From: Lepisosteus oculatus
Taxonomy: Eukaryota; Chordata; Actinopteri; Semionotiformes; Lepisosteidae
Direction: 5' to 3'
NCBI RefSeq assembly: GCF_040954835.1
Contig: NC_090704.1
Location: forward strand, 13,537,501 to 13,601,500
Length of the DNA stretch: 64,000 bases
Made by a program: the position numbers and the translations under genes. Below are positions 46,855 through 55,799 of this stretch, piece by piece. A model generated the notes under the pieces. That model was not told where the DNA came from and did no database searches. It saw only the letters and a list, made by a program, of their open reading frames with translations. Position 1 is the stretch's first letter. Every line of letters starts with the position of its first letter.

Positions 46855-49341
46855 GGTGATGAGTACTTACATATCGCTCCCAGTCAATCTCTGCATAAAA
46901 TCCATTGGGAGCTCCATTCGTCTTTTTCTGCATTTGACAGGGAATGATTGGTTTAGAAACTTATCATACTAAGTGGTCCCTGATTGCATAAGGAATGGTA
47001 CCCGTTTATTGTTCATTTCAAAAAGTGCATGTAGAATATTTATTTTGCTTGCTCATTGAGATTCAGATAATATTTATTCCCCAGGTCCCCCCCAGTCACA
47101 CTGATTTACACCAGAAATTATGCTAGTTTGTTATTATAATTCATCACATTAATAAAGGACCTCAAAGCAGTTTACATATATAGGGAGCCACTTCCTTCCG
47201 CTTAGGTGCAGTACCAACCTGGGAGACACGTGGCAGCCATCACGCACCAGCAAGCCCATGGCACAAAAGCAGTGAACATGTGCAGAACTAAGAAATTACT
47301 CACCAACTGACTTACAGGTAAGTCAGAATGTGCAAGTCCAGTGGGGAATTCAGCTAGGACATTGGGGTTAACTAACCTTGCTTGGACATACATTGCCGTG
47401 TGATCTTCCTGACCAAATAGTCAGGAACTTGAATGAAAATCTCATCTGAAGTTCTCCTACAGCACGCTTTCAGTATTCACAACGGAGAATTCTGTTCTGG
47501 GGTAAGTTCTGGTCCAGAGAAAAGTGCGTCACCTATTAGCGCACCAACACTTACTACTGCATTCTGATTTTCCCTGGAGGTCTCCTAACTCAGTACTGAG
47601 ACCGAGAGTACTGAATACTGACGAGGCCCAGTGTTGCTCAGTCTCTCTGATGAGATTAGGCTTAAAGGGGGTAATGCTACTCTCATGTTATACTTGACAA
47701 CTTTCAGTCCGTATTTTTTTCCTGAAAACTGTGCACATTATAATCAGCAATAAAACTCACAAAGAATGTTTAAATGCCTAATTAACATTAAAATATAATA
47801 CTTACACTTCCATCTCTGTCTGGTGATCCTCTATAAAAGAAAAAAAAACATTAATATTATGAAAAGATAGGATATGAGTTATGTGGGCTTTTAGTGGTCT
47901 GAATAGATTTAAACACAAATGTGCTGTTTTAACTGATAAGTCTTAATACTACATACAGTATAGTGCATAATAGCTCATATGCAATGTAGAGGCATGATTA
48001 ACCAAAATTCTAACTGAAATAACTTGCAAAGCTCAAACAAACCAAAAAAAACAAAAGAACAACACTCAATACAAACCCACAAACTGACCGGATTGATAAC
48101 ATACTGTAAACAATGTAGTTTTTCATTCATGTTTTAGTGAAAGTCTACTGTTGATGGTTGACTTCATAGTTTTCTGCTGTTGAGTTCCCATGCTATAGCT
48201 CTAGGGACAGGGTCTGATTCAGAAAACTGACTTACTGTATATTTTACTTAAAATGTAATGTGTAAATATCAATATCCACAAATTCTGGTTGATTATCATT
48301 GTTGATAAGCATTCAGAAAACGTTAAGAAATACTCTCCCTAGAATAGTTATAATTGCTTGAATTTGTATTAATCAGCACTGATAGTGAATTAGTAGCACT
48401 GTTATCTGGGACAGTGTCCTTTATCCTTAGAATTCACTTCAAGTTTGAGTTCACTTCAATAATGATGTACTTAATGTTAGCAGCCTGATAGAAAGGAATT
48501 CCATCACTATTCATTATTATACAGCATATGCTATATCATTTTTTCACTGACAATAAATAGCTACTAAATAGCTTGATAAAGTTGATGAAAAGGGAATAAT
48601 AGCTCATCCCACAAGACAACTTTTACTTGTTTTGATCTGAGCAACTTCAAAATGAAATGTCTAGTTCTGTAACAAAAGAAACAAAACAGACAAATAACAT
48701 ACAGAGCAAGTATAAAATATGTGGTGTATCAGCCATGCAAACCATGTCTTTCTTGTGCATACTGTATTCATGTTCTGTATACATACAGTGAGAGAATAGG
48801 TTTAAAACAGATGCACAAAGTGTTACAAATAAAATGAGTCCACTTGGCAATAGTTAATAGCTAATTGATGTGAGGACCTCATCCAGCTGTTTCTTGAAAG
48901 AAGCAAGGATATTGCCTTCAGCAACATGGCTGGGTACCTTGTTCTACACTCCCACTACTTTGTAGGGGGAAAGAAGAACTTCCTGTTCTTCCACACTTCC
49001 ATGTTATTTCCACGTGTTCAGATTTCACTGTCCCTCCTAAATCTGAAAAAGTCTGTCGGGTTAACTTTGTCAGTGCCCTTAAGGATTTTGAATACACGCA
49101 TCAAGTCCATTCGTAATCTTCTCTGCCCAAGACCGAAAATGTTCAATTAAATATCTTTGTCACATGGCCACTATTTCCTTTCAGAAATCTATTTTAAATA
49201 CTGTAGGTGCAGGCACGGTTTTTCTATGTGACATTTCAAAAGGAGCCAAAGTGGGCAGATCCACCCAATTTACTTACGTAGAATCAGTGTCCTTTTCTTT
49301 CTTCCGTATGCCAAAGGCCTTTCTTGTACGCTTTTTCAATC
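18576..49341 (-). CDS. sgip1: SGIP1, endophilin-interacting endocytic adaptor with mu-homology domain
   Basis: Twenty-three coding exons on the - strand, all joining in phase, total 2471 nt from 49341 to the stop at 18576. The first exon (expected to give ATGATGGAAG) lies outside the window or was not found; with it the protein is about 826 aa, against 828 aa as I recall for human. N-terminus: lysine-rich [15 protein letters not shown], the phospholipid-binding region; then [16 protein letters not shown], an acidic [10 protein letters not shown] segment, RRSP repeats, a long proline-rich middle with [10 protein letters not shown] and [12 protein letters not shown] that binds SH3 proteins such as endophilin and intersectin, and from about residue 540 a C-terminal mu-homology domain ending GKYLADN. 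The family acts at the plasma membrane in clathrin-mediated endocytosis, mostly in neurons, and modulates CB1 receptor internalisation. FCHO1/2 share the domain but lack this N-terminus. Confidence 0.95.
18608..18649. repeat. (CAAA)n microsatellite
   Basis: About ten tandem CAAA/ACAA units. On the - strand it is (TTTG)n, 8 nt before the terminal SGIP1 acceptor. Confidence 0.95.
18780..18931 (-). mobile_element. tRNA-derived SINE, family B, 5' part
   Basis: On the - strand it starts GGTAGCAGTATGG, has a B-box-like GTGGATTCCAATCC, and continues with a GCAAGGTACCTCACTCAGATTG segment also found near 36500. In an SGIP1 intron. Confidence 0.55.
19312..19476 (-). CDS. sgip1: SGIP1 mu-homology exon: VGSLLARF to FAAG
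   Basis: Acceptor ctctgcctag, donor GTAGGT. It encodes [40 protein letters not shown] and [11 protein letters not shown]. Confidence 0.94.
19611..19652 (-). mobile_element. Fragment of SINE family A
   Basis: Shares GAGCCTATCCCAGCAAGCAATGGGC-like sequence with the copies at 9060 and 24015 (short stretches only). Confidence 0.45.
20036..20100 (-). CDS. sgip1: SGIP1 mu-homology exon: [19 protein letters not shown]
   Basis: Acceptor caatctccag, donor GTAAGA. It encodes [20 protein letters not shown]. Confidence 0.93.
20289..20491 (-). CDS. sgip1: SGIP1 mu-homology exon: [15 protein letters not shown]
   Basis: Acceptor caaatcctcag, donor GTAAGA. It encodes [40 protein letters not shown] and ends LQAVLPPAA plus a split tryptophan. 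Confidence 0.94.
20695..22323 (-). mobile_element. Nearly full-length Tc1/mariner transposon
   Basis: A 1629-bp element flanked by TA dinucleotides (20693-20694, 22324-22325). Its inverted repeats, about 213 bp each (20695-20907 and 22111-22323), begin CAGTGCCTTGCGAAAG and are almost identical by eye, so insertion is recent. It sits in an SGIP1 intron with its transposase in the same orientation as the gene. Confidence 0.95.
20914..21932 (-). pseudogene. Tc1 transposase, frameshifted
   Basis: Two overlapping frames cover the whole Tc1 transposase: 21932-21720 (start [12 protein letters not shown]-terminal helix-turn-helix with [17 protein letters not shown]) and 21696-20914 ([11 protein letters not shown] to AAKGGSTKY). 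The catalytic triad is visible in the second frame: D in [10 protein letters not shown] in [10 protein letters not shown] and E in LNPIENLW, spaced as in DD34E enzymes. The frames are separated by what looks like a single-base loss near 21800, where the normal IILKW-type junction is disturbed. The protein would normally cut and paste its own element; this copy cannot make a full-length one. Confidence 0.9.
22408..22540 (-). CDS. sgip1: SGIP1 mu-homology exon: [16 protein letters not shown]
   Basis: Acceptor gttattttacag, donor GTAAGA. It encodes [20 protein letters not shown] and ends NVDMLKYQ. A Tc1 transposon lies in the next intron. Confidence 0.94.
23300..23482 (+). mobile_element. SINE family A copy, 5'-truncated
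   Basis: Contains GTGGGGAGTTTCTTTGTG, ATGGACTGGAAACCCATCC and ends AATGGATGAATGG, matching the family A body and tail in + orientation. Confidence 0.5.
23952..24912 (-). mobile_element. SINE family A copy split by a later insertion
   Basis: The 3' half (23952 to about 24180) and the 5' half (about 24765-24912, with head GCACAGCGGTGCTTTG and B-box-like TTGGTTCAATTCC) belong to one element on the - strand. About 585 bp of unrelated sequence lies between. Confidence 0.6.
24181..24764. mobile_element. Unidentified insertion inside a SINE, with internal tandem repeat
   Basis: GC-richer than its surroundings, with long T/C-rich tracts. Two units of about 72 bp are repeated (24514 onward and 24586 onward, both containing GACCCCG and AAGTGGT). 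It could be a solo LTR or nonautonomous element. I could not find clear target duplications or ends. Confidence 0.4.
25640..25795 (-). CDS. sgip1: SGIP1 mu-homology exon: [15 protein letters not shown]
   Basis: Acceptor cctttcaag, donor GTAAAT. It encodes [20 protein letters not shown], then [20 protein letters not shown] and [11 protein letters not shown]. Confidence 0.94.
26657..26768 (-). CDS. sgip1: SGIP1 exon: start of mu-homology domain
   Basis: Acceptor gctgtgttgcag, donor GTAAGC. It encodes [20 protein letters not shown], then [16 protein letters not shown]. Confidence 0.93.
27283..27311. repeat. Short perfect inverted repeat (13-bp arms)
   Basis: Arms TAACATAACCCTT and AAGGGTTATGTTA with a 3-nt loop, in an SGIP1 intron. 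Confidence 0.8.
27992..28191. mobile_element. Snapback retroelement insertion with 12-bp target duplication
   Basis: A 200-bp insert flanked by an exact 12-bp direct repeat GAAAATACATTT (27980-27991 and 28192-28203). Its first 155 bp form a perfect palindrome: arms 27992-28067 and 28071-28146 with loop AAC. The remainder (28147-28191) is single copy and ends GCAGCTACCCACCT. The 12-bp duplication fits reverse-transcription-based insertion. No coding capacity. Confidence 0.85.
29233..29292 (-). CDS. sgip1: SGIP1 exon: [16 protein letters not shown]
   Basis: Acceptor cgtccacacag, donor GTAAGT. It encodes [19 protein letters not shown], just before the mu-homology domain. Confidence 0.92.
32113..32239 (-). 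CDS. sgip1: SGIP1 exon: [14 protein letters not shown] to AATTPTV
   Basis: Acceptor attattttag, donor GTAAAG. It encodes [20 protein letters not shown] then [20 protein letters not shown], a serine-rich linker before the mu-homology domain. The opposite-frame open reading here is a shadow. Confidence 0.93.
32480..33330 (-). mobile_element. 3' end of a non-LTR retrotransposon (LINE), decayed
   Basis: On the - strand the frame 33136-32714 encodes the reverse transcriptase C-terminal segment ([61 protein letters not shown]). Further upstream (33140-33330) the preceding segment is readable in another frame, so the coding part is broken. The 3' tail ends in a TTTATTGCCATATG motif. Clade likely CR1/L2-like, not certain. 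Confidence 0.8.
33638..33759 (-). CDS. sgip1: SGIP1 proline-rich exon: SSSPARP to PGKPAVGDV
   Basis: Acceptor tggatcgcag, donor GTATGT. It encodes [20 protein letters not shown] then [20 protein letters not shown]. Confidence 0.92.
35261..35833 (-). CDS. sgip1: SGIP1 large proline-rich exon
   Basis: A 573-nt exon (about residues 248-438). Acceptor ttttccattaaag, donor GTAATG. It contains [24 protein letters not shown], repeated proline/alanine stretches, [20 protein letters not shown] and VVSSPGP. This region contacts endocytic SH3 and EH-domain proteins in mammals. The start carries an extra segment ([11 protein letters not shown] onward) relative to the human main form as I remember it. 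Confidence 0.92.
35949..36023 (-). CDS. sgip1: SGIP1 exon: [14 protein letters not shown]
   Basis: Acceptor attttag, donor GTAATT. It encodes [20 protein letters not shown] then SDSA, a proline-rich block with likely SH3-binding motifs. The open frame merging this exon with the next reads through the intron. Confidence 0.9.
36440..36628 (-). mobile_element. tRNA-derived SINE, family B
   Basis: Resembles 18780-18931: starts AGCAGTGTGGAGTAGTGCCT on the - strand, then GGGCACTTCACTCAGAGTG and AGAATGGGCTGCAAT. In an SGIP1 intron. Confidence 0.5.
37005..37091 (-). CDS. sgip1: SGIP1 exon: DEPEVWG to RPFPTG
   Basis: Acceptor caatgtag, donor GTAAGT. It encodes [18 protein letters not shown] then [10 protein letters not shown], as in the mammalian protein. 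Confidence 0.9.
37585..37661 (-). CDS. sgip1: SGIP1 exon: [17 protein letters not shown]
   Basis: Acceptor gttctaccag, donor GTATTG. It encodes [20 protein letters not shown] followed by AQKTE. Confidence 0.88.
38011..38068 (-). CDS. sgip1: SGIP1 exon: [13 protein letters not shown]
   Basis: Acceptor cctaatag; donor GTTAGT, which is weaker than usual. It encodes [18 protein letters not shown]. Confidence 0.85.
38375..38399 (-). CDS. sgip1: SGIP1 25-nt microexon (GLIKRNLS)
   Basis: Acceptor tttatttgcag, donor GTAAGT. It encodes GLIKRNLS and leaves one base to make serine with the next exon, matching GAIKRNLSS of mammals. Confidence 0.85.
39840..39851 (-). CDS. sgip1: SGIP1 12-nt microexon b (RRSP)
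   Basis: AGACGTAGTCCG between acceptor ggtcacag and donor GTAAGT, phase 0. Also encodes RRSP, using different codons from microexon a. Confidence 0.78.
40830..41115 (+). mobile_element. Interspersed repeat, family D
   Basis: Contains TTGAACACAGAAGACTAT, GGCAGCATTTCTACACAGAG and TTTTTCAAGAAACAGGTGCA. The reverse complement of 48855-49150 has the same layout, so they are one family. I recall similar sequences from non-teleost fish. Confidence 0.5.
41325..41382. repeat. Direct duplication of a 25-bp segment
   Basis: ATTAACTAGAAGACAAGTG and TTGACA occur twice at a 33-bp period. Confidence 0.8.
42118..42155. mobile_element. hAT-like MITE fragment
   Basis: CCAGAACCAGGATTGGGGAC is the typical end of nonautonomous hAT elements in fish. 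Only one end is present. Confidence 0.3.
42793..42804 (-). CDS. sgip1: SGIP1 12-nt microexon a (RRSP)
   Basis: AGGAGAAGTCCG between acceptor ttctatag and donor GTAAGC, phase 0 on both sides. Encodes RRSP, in place of human RKSP. Confidence 0.75.
45773..45954 (-). CDS. sgip1: SGIP1 exon: acidic cluster to SPSPV
   Basis: It starts after the AC acceptor and encodes [35 protein letters not shown] and [18 protein letters not shown]. The donor GTGAGT leaves phase 0, ready for the 12-nt microexons. Confidence 0.9.
45955..46649 (-). other. sgip1: U12-type AT-AC intron in SGIP1
   Basis: The intron (695 nt) begins ATATCCTTAA and ends TTCAC. A perfect U12 branch-point motif TTCCTTAAC lies at 45965-45973, with the branch A 12 nt before the exon, the spacing expected of minor introns. 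Splicing AT to AC gives G-T-T-T-K-G-K-H, matching the conserved GSTKGKH of mammalian SGIP1. A major-spliceosome alternative (AG at 45961-45962) has no GT donor to pair with. Confidence 0.85.
46650..46707 (-). CDS. sgip1: SGIP1 exon ending at a U12-type AT donor
   Basis: It encodes [19 protein letters not shown] plus one base. Acceptor tatttcatttcag. No usable GT donor follows in phase; instead the intron begins ATATCCTT, the minor-spliceosome consensus. Confidence 0.85.
46815..46852. repeat. (TAA)n microsatellite
   Basis: About twelve AAT units in an SGIP1 intron, 19 nt from an exon donor. Confidence 0.95.
46871..46927 (-). CDS. sgip1: SGIP1 exon: [19 protein letters not shown]
   Basis: A 57-nt in-phase exon with acceptor caaatgcag and donor GTAAGT. 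The encoded block is one of the most conserved in the N-terminal half. An (TAA)n microsatellite starts about 20 nt into the following intron. Confidence 0.92.
47165..47640. mobile_element. Interspersed repeat, family C
   Basis: Contains TTCAGCTAGGACATTGGGGT, TCTCATCTGAAGTTCTCC and GTCACCTATTAGCGCACCAA, segments shared in diverged form with 57170-57480. Lies between two SGIP1 exons. Confidence 0.45.
47806..47830 (-). CDS. sgip1: SGIP1 25-nt microexon (GSPDRDGS)
   Basis: Acceptor ttcttttatag, donor GTAAGT. The first base completes a threonine codon; the rest encodes GSPDRDGS in phase with the next exon. In mammals this is followed by a longer segment that I do not find here. Confidence 0.85.
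48855..49150 (-). mobile_element. Interspersed repeat, family D
   Basis: Contains CATCCAGCTGTTTCTTGAAA, AACATGGCTGGGTACCTTGT and AAGGATTTTGAATACACGC. It ends only about 130 nt from an SGIP1 exon donor. Confidence 0.55.
49278..49341 (-). CDS. sgip1: SGIP1 exon 2 of the mRNA (first in window): basic N-terminus
   Basis: It encodes [20 protein letters not shown]. Acceptor ttgctccccag, donor GTAAGT. It begins with two bases of a split glycine codon, so a preceding coding exon must exist. Confidence 0.93.
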
Positions 49342-50654
49342 CTGGGGAGCAAATAAAAAAATACCATTCAACTTCATAACTGCACACATCAAAAAGCCAG
49401 ACATCAAAGGGTTACTGTGTGTATACTGTATGTACCGCTACACCATTGTTTTCAGCTTTTCTGTACACAAGAATAAAGGTAATGTAAGCATGCAAACCTG
49501 TGTCAGAAACTAAGATCTATTGGCATTGCATCAAAGGAAAATGTTTGATTTATTATTTACTGAAATGCGAGGCTATAAATAAAAACATATTTTAGATTTC
49601 AAGCAACTGAAGCAATCAATAGAAAAGAATCCTACTGGTTAGACTGAAGTGCATCTGATTTATTTTTCTCTGTTCTAAAATCTCATTTTTACCCATATTA
49701 AAAACAAACTAAAATCTATACATATGTATGCATGTTTCCATAAATAATGTCCTTTGAAGGAAAGATTTAAGAACTGTGTTTTAAATTTATTATAGCTTCT
49801 GGTATAAAAAGCAATGACAATTTAGAACTTTGGCCACTTAGACATTATGAGTTTCCACTCAGATCTGTATTCTTAATACCTCATTATCTTCACCTAAACT
49901 ACATTTAGTGCCAGACTGAAAATCCTAACCCTCATGACCTGACTTTCCTGAGTAATGAGTGTTGTGCAGGCCCTTGACACCTGACAGAACGCTTTATAGT
50001 ACTATCTGCAAAGCATGGCATATCATATTACTCTCCCAGAAAGTGCAAAAAGGCCAATCTTTCCTTTCCTTTTTTCCTTCGTAGTAGCTGGGTGGTATTT
50101 GAATACAGCCAAAGAGGACTCAAACCATACATTCCACAGTTACTCCATATGAAAGTAAACTATATACCCTTTTACATCTCTTGTCAGGATAAAATTGCTA
50201 CGTACTGTATGCATAGCCTATATATCAAAATTAATATTTAAGTTACCACCACCTCATCATTGTATTTTGAATTGCTTTCTAATTCATTGTGTTTCATTTA
50301 CTTCTTCAATAAATATATACTGTACAATACATATAAGATTCCCAAACCTCCATATTCCTGGTTCATAGCCTACTGTTGGAGCACTTAAACATTAAGATAC
50401 TATTTTCCACATAATGCTAGCAGGTCTGTTTGAAATTGTGATCTGGGCAGGCATAGCAAGTATTATTTTCTTTGCCCAGAGGGCTTTGGCTAGATACAGT
50501 ATAGGGGTCTGCTGCATTTATAACTTATAAATAAAGCATAAACTGGAAACAGCTGAACCACATCTATAAAATTGTAATAAACTGTCCCTGATATTTCTGA
50601 GCTACAGTCAATGAAATCAAACAGTAAATACTAAAACAGTGTTGAAATCAGCAT

Positions 50655-50830
50655 GGACCTGCAAGAACATAAGACTATACTGTACATGAGAGGAAGCCAT
50701 TTGGATCCTTTAGCCAATTTGATAGTTAATTGATCCAAGTATCTCATCCAGTCTTTTCTTGAAAGAAGCCAGAGTATTGGCTTCAATGCATGACTGGGGA
50801 GTTTTTTTGCCATACCCCCACAACCCACAA
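50655..50830 (-). mobile_element. Interspersed repeat, family D
   Basis: Contains AGGAAGCCATTTGGATCC, TCTCATCCAGTCTTTTCTTG and GCCAGAGTATTGGCTTCAAT, parallel to 48855-49150. Confidence 0.5.
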
Positions 50831-52724
50831 GTATTACATGCGTTTTTAGACAAGAGAAGGAATACAGACAAAGAAAAACAAGACATTGTACAAAAAGCTA
50901 ATCCTCTGGATACGTTTTGTCTCCTAAACCTGCATTAATTTGGAGCCACAAATTTTGCAAATTTGTAAAAGGCGTGACAAATTTACCCTCAACTTTTTTT
51001 AGCATAATGGTCATTCAGTTCATTACTCTGTAAAACTATTTCTTTTGTTTTAATCAGAAATCCTTGCTTTTTATCCTTGTCATATTGCAGAGCACCATCC
51101 CAACCCACACCCTGTAGGTCAAACATGCAAACAACATTCCAAATTTACAAGACAATTTATTTTTGGCAAATTTGTCTCTGCACATACAGTACAGTATATA
51201 TTATTACTGAAAACACAAAAAAAGGCTACATAGACATGTAGTGGTCTGAATAGTGGCTTATGTTTAAGGCAGAAAGAGTTATGCCAACAGTGTCAAAGAA
51301 CATAAAAAGGGTGGAGGACAAATGCATACACCAAGGTCTTCATAATTCAAAATGTTATTAAGTTAATATCCAGTCTTTAATTTACTCTTGAAAAGTCCTA
51401 GGCTTTCTGAAATTTAAGTAAAACGGACATGAATTATTATTTGATTATATAGTGTGCATGTTTCCTTTTTATTGACATTGAACTAAACAAACCTATAAAT
51501 AACACAATGATGGTACTACACAGTGTACAGTCATTCCTAATGCAATTTGCAAACAAATAAGGAGAAAATATTTTTCATCCTTTAATGCAGGATTAATTTG
51601 TGGAGATGAAAAATAACGAGCTACCAACATTGTCGGAGCAAACTGTTTCAAATTTGATTTGTTTTAGTACAACTGCGGAAATGGTTAACATAATCAGGAA
51701 GTAATCTTAAGGACAACATAATTACATTAGTAACCAGCAACAGGACCTTCAGAAAACCAGTATTCACAACAATTATCATATAAGAGCAATGTAGTAAACC
51801 AGAAAAACAGCAAGAAAAATGGTCAGAAAAGAGAGCCCAGGAGGCTTAATTGCATACTATGATATTTTAAGTCAATTAGTAAGAGCCTTTTTAATTACTA
51901 ATTTTGTAATTAATAACTATCAATACAAAATGCGTATGTGAACAGAATTACCATAATAAATATTTGATTAGCACAATATATCAGATTACATTTTGTCCCA
52001 TTGCTATATACATTCTGTACACTTTGCAGTGACTGAAGATATCGTGACAATTGTATTATTGATATTAAACACTATCCACATAACATATACATTAAAATAT
52101 GCCTATTTATTAGTTATCTTTCCACAGCTTAGCAAAATAAGGTATTATAGTTTCCTTAAAGAAAATTCCAAGGTGAAACTAAGAATAATAGTGCATAAAC
52201 CCAAATAAATTATATTAATAAATACCATGCAATACATCAAAAATGGAGTGTAATGAGTGTTACCCAGTGAGGTCTTAACATTATCGCAGGCATAAAAATG
52301 AAATCTTAGGCCTGAGCATATGACATAATGAGAGCAGAAGGCTAACACTTTGCTACAAAGGAATTCAGCTCTACAGTGATTGACAGTCAAGATATTCAAA
52401 GACTCAGTGAAGCTTCACATGTGGTATGATTCATCCATATTCTGTTCTTCTGAGAAGGCTGAAGGAGCTCCTTTGAATCTCTGTCATCAAAGATTTCATA
52501 TCTGGAATGAAGCAGAACCATGAAGGGAGTCCTGTGTCACACAGACAACTGTGTCACAGGAATTTGTGCAGTTTCTATGATGTTATACATCCAGTAACCC
52601 TTTTTGTTCATCTGTGTAAGCTACACTTCATGACAAAAAAAGTACTTTAGCAAATTAAAAACCACATTAAAAACCATAGCAATATTTGAGTTGTGCTTTT
52701 TTCCTGATAACAAGCAACAGCAGT

Positions 52725-53335
52725 TTAAGAGTTATCCAGAATTCGGCAGTCAGAATCCTGTCCATGTCTTGTGCAAGTGATTAAATCACTCCTATCTTGG
52801 AGTCCTTGCACTGGCTTCCTATTAGACTTTATTAGGTTCTATTAGGCTTTGTGGCCTTCAATACCCTCTTGCTCACTTATGAGGCTCTACATGGCTTCAT
52901 GGCTCTACATGGCACTCCAGTATCTGTCTAACTTACTATTGTCCTACTCCTCACCTCACAACCATTGCTCATCTAATTCTTGTCTCCTGTCCGTCCCAAG
53001 ACTGTCTACATTCTCTGGATGACAGGGCCATCTCTTGCTATGCCTCAAAGCTCTGGAATTCTATCCAGCTCTAGAATTCTATCCTTAAGGATATTAAAAA
53101 GTCAATTTTCCTGAGCACTTTAAAATCAAGATTCAAAACCTTCCTCTTTTGGGCTTTTATTTAATTACTTTTGAATCTGCACTTTGCTTTCCTACTGTAT
53201 TCCAAACTCTTTTTAAATCTGCGTTATTCTGCTGTCTCCTCTCATTGTGTGATTTGTTTCTTATTATAAGGTGCTTTGAGAAGCCACTTTTAAAGGTGTT
53301 ATAAAAATAAAGTTAAGTATTACATTACTATTATT
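52725..53335 (+). mobile_element. Old L2/Rex1-like LINE 3' end
   Basis: On the + strand it parallels the element at 55800-56530 (GAATTCGGCAGTCAGAATCC, GGAGTCCTTGCACTGGCTTC, tail GTGCTTTGAGAAGCCACTTT) but is broken by stops and short internal duplications near 52830-52920 and 53050-53090. Confidence 0.65.
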
Positions 53336-55432
53336 AAAAGTAGCAATATTTATTAATGGTAATAAACTAGTGATTGTTCAGAGTGCTTAACTAAAATGGG
53401 AAAGTTTATAACTAATGTTTTAGGTTATACATGTATGCTTTCCTTGTAGGCTTATATTTGTTATGTGTAATGTTTGATTAATAAATGAATGCCTATGCTG
53501 ATATACAAAATGTCCATTCAGCTACTAACTAAAAAATTAAAAGTGGATCAATGAAAAAGATGTGCTTTGTGTATTGAAAATAATAAAGCATGTTGTTAAA
53601 GCCAGAAAACAGACTTCAGACATGGAGAATGTTGATCTCATCTTCAAATGATCATGGAGTGAATAGTTAGATTTAACAGGGATTAAATATAATTAAAACT
53701 GCAAACTTCTCTTTGAGGATGAAACCAGCATCAAACAAGTGTCATTGGTGTACTGCTCTTTATTTAATGTGGTATTTTATTATATATTTTATATATCATA
53801 TAATATATATTTATTATATAGATATAGTTAATCCAAGAACTATTAAAGCTGCATTACAGATAAATTACAAAACAATACATAGAAACTCTGAGCAGGGGAA
53901 CAAGAAAGGGGTATGGATTTTACTTGAAGAAACCCCTTAATTAACAGCAGAACTGCAATGAAGTACAGTATGATAATCAGTTTCTGAAAACAGCAACTAC
54001 AGTATTTGATTTTTTCAGTTGAACACTTAACTGATTGTCCCCAGTAGTTTAAATTTGTAAATTAACTATACCTGCTTAGCTACCACTTGCAAGCATTAAT
54101 AACTTCTCAATATACAGAGAAAGATTTATAAATAGTTTAAGAACAATTTATTTGCCAATTAATAATAAACTAGTAAATAATCTCGTTTCAGGTGCAGTGC
54201 CTCTAACTGAATATTCAAGTGTACTGTAATGCATTATTGTTATAGTACGATTAGAGGTATGGCAGCATTTCAAATGAAACTATTAGCCTGAGCCAGTGAT
54301 CCGACTGTTTAATTATGACATTTATCACAGTAATTAATATTTTCATTACAGCTGTGGATTTACTGAGAAAAACACAATGCTCTGATCTGATCTGATCACC
54401 TTATATCTCAAAACAATCCAAAAAAATATAATTTTCTTGTTAGGGGAATGCTTATCATGGGTAATATTACACTCATTGGCATAATTTTCTAAAGATTATG
54501 TTCACTGTGTTGTATTAAGTCAATGCATTTCCTCAAGCTATGCTGTAATCACTACAGTGATTTCTGTCTTTAAACACTTAAATAAGAATTCCAGCAGATC
54601 ATCCTTTTAAGAAAAGGCACAATTTAGCTTTTAAAAAAACAGCATCATGCAAGTTATATTTTAATTTGTATGAACATTTAATTATGCATCGCTGAAATAT
54701 TTTATCAGCATCTAATGTACACATAAAATGGTGTGGAAAAGTTTGCAAGACTTGTTTTCCTTCTTATAAATGTTAATTTCTTTAGCTTGAACTCAGCCAT
54801 TTTAGTAGTGGAGTAAGATTTCAGCCATTTGAGCTTTTTTTTTCAGATTAATTTCATTTATCCCTGTAGTGCTCACGTCAGGCAGGCTCACAGAGTCACT
54901 CCTAGTAAGGAGCCCAATATCATGTGACACAAAGAGATCTTCCTATTGGACACAGTTCATTTCTAAAGGGATTTGTGTTATAGTCAGAGTGGAATGCAAA
55001 CTCATTCTGCAGTAAAGAACCCATTTATAAAAGACCATAAAAGCAGGCAATGTTTACTCATACAGTTAGTTACTGTATGTCATAAAACATTTATCATAGT
55101 TCACGTGATATGCTTTATTACAGATAAGACTGAATATACCATTTTTCATGCAAGAAACCAAAACATTTCATATCAATGCAGTATTACAGATAAAAACATT
55201 AGAAGACTAACAATACTGTACAACAATCCTAATGGCCTATCTTTAGGTAAACATTTGAACATATAGACATCTTAAAACCAACTTACTAGAATAATACAGA
55301 AGCTCTGGACCACTGTGTTTGATTGACTGTTGTGAAATAAATAAAACCACTGCAATAACCTGTAGAAAAAGCTGTACTATAAGAGGATTTGTAAGGTACA
55401 AATTCTACTTCTGAAAGGTACAAAAGGCTTTC

Positions 55433-55675
55433 AGAAAAGCCTTTACTTAACTGGTTCCATTCTTCACCCCTCTGCTCTTCTTAATACCATCTTCCACGGT
55501 CTCCTCTATTTTTATTGTTGTATTGTTGTAATTATAATTGTGTCCTGTCTTGTGAAATTTTCTTATTTATTGTTGTAGTCTTCTTATTTATTGTTATTGT
55601 CATCCTGTAAAGCGCTTTGAGAAGCCACCTTTAAAGGCGCTATATAAAATAAAGTTTATTATTATTATTATTATT
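55433..55675 (+). mobile_element. L2/Rex1-like LINE 3' tail, + orientation
   Basis: Contains AGCCTTTACTTAACTGGTTC, CCACGGTCTCCTCTA and AAAGCGCTTTGAGAAGCC, the reverse of the neighbouring copy at 55800, and ends in a (TTA)n run. Confidence 0.7.
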
Positions 55676-55676
55676 A
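55657..55676. repeat. (TTA)n microsatellite at LINE tail
   Basis: Six or so TTA units end the + strand LINE tail. Confidence 0.85.
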
Positions 55677-55799
55677 CTTGCTGTAGTTGGAATCAAGTCC
55701 AATCTGTGAAACAGCGGCATGGGAAAGGGTGAATATGGGGTTGCAGTAAATTGATCAAGACAAAAAGATTAGTAAGTTTCATGGAGAATAGTTTTTCAT

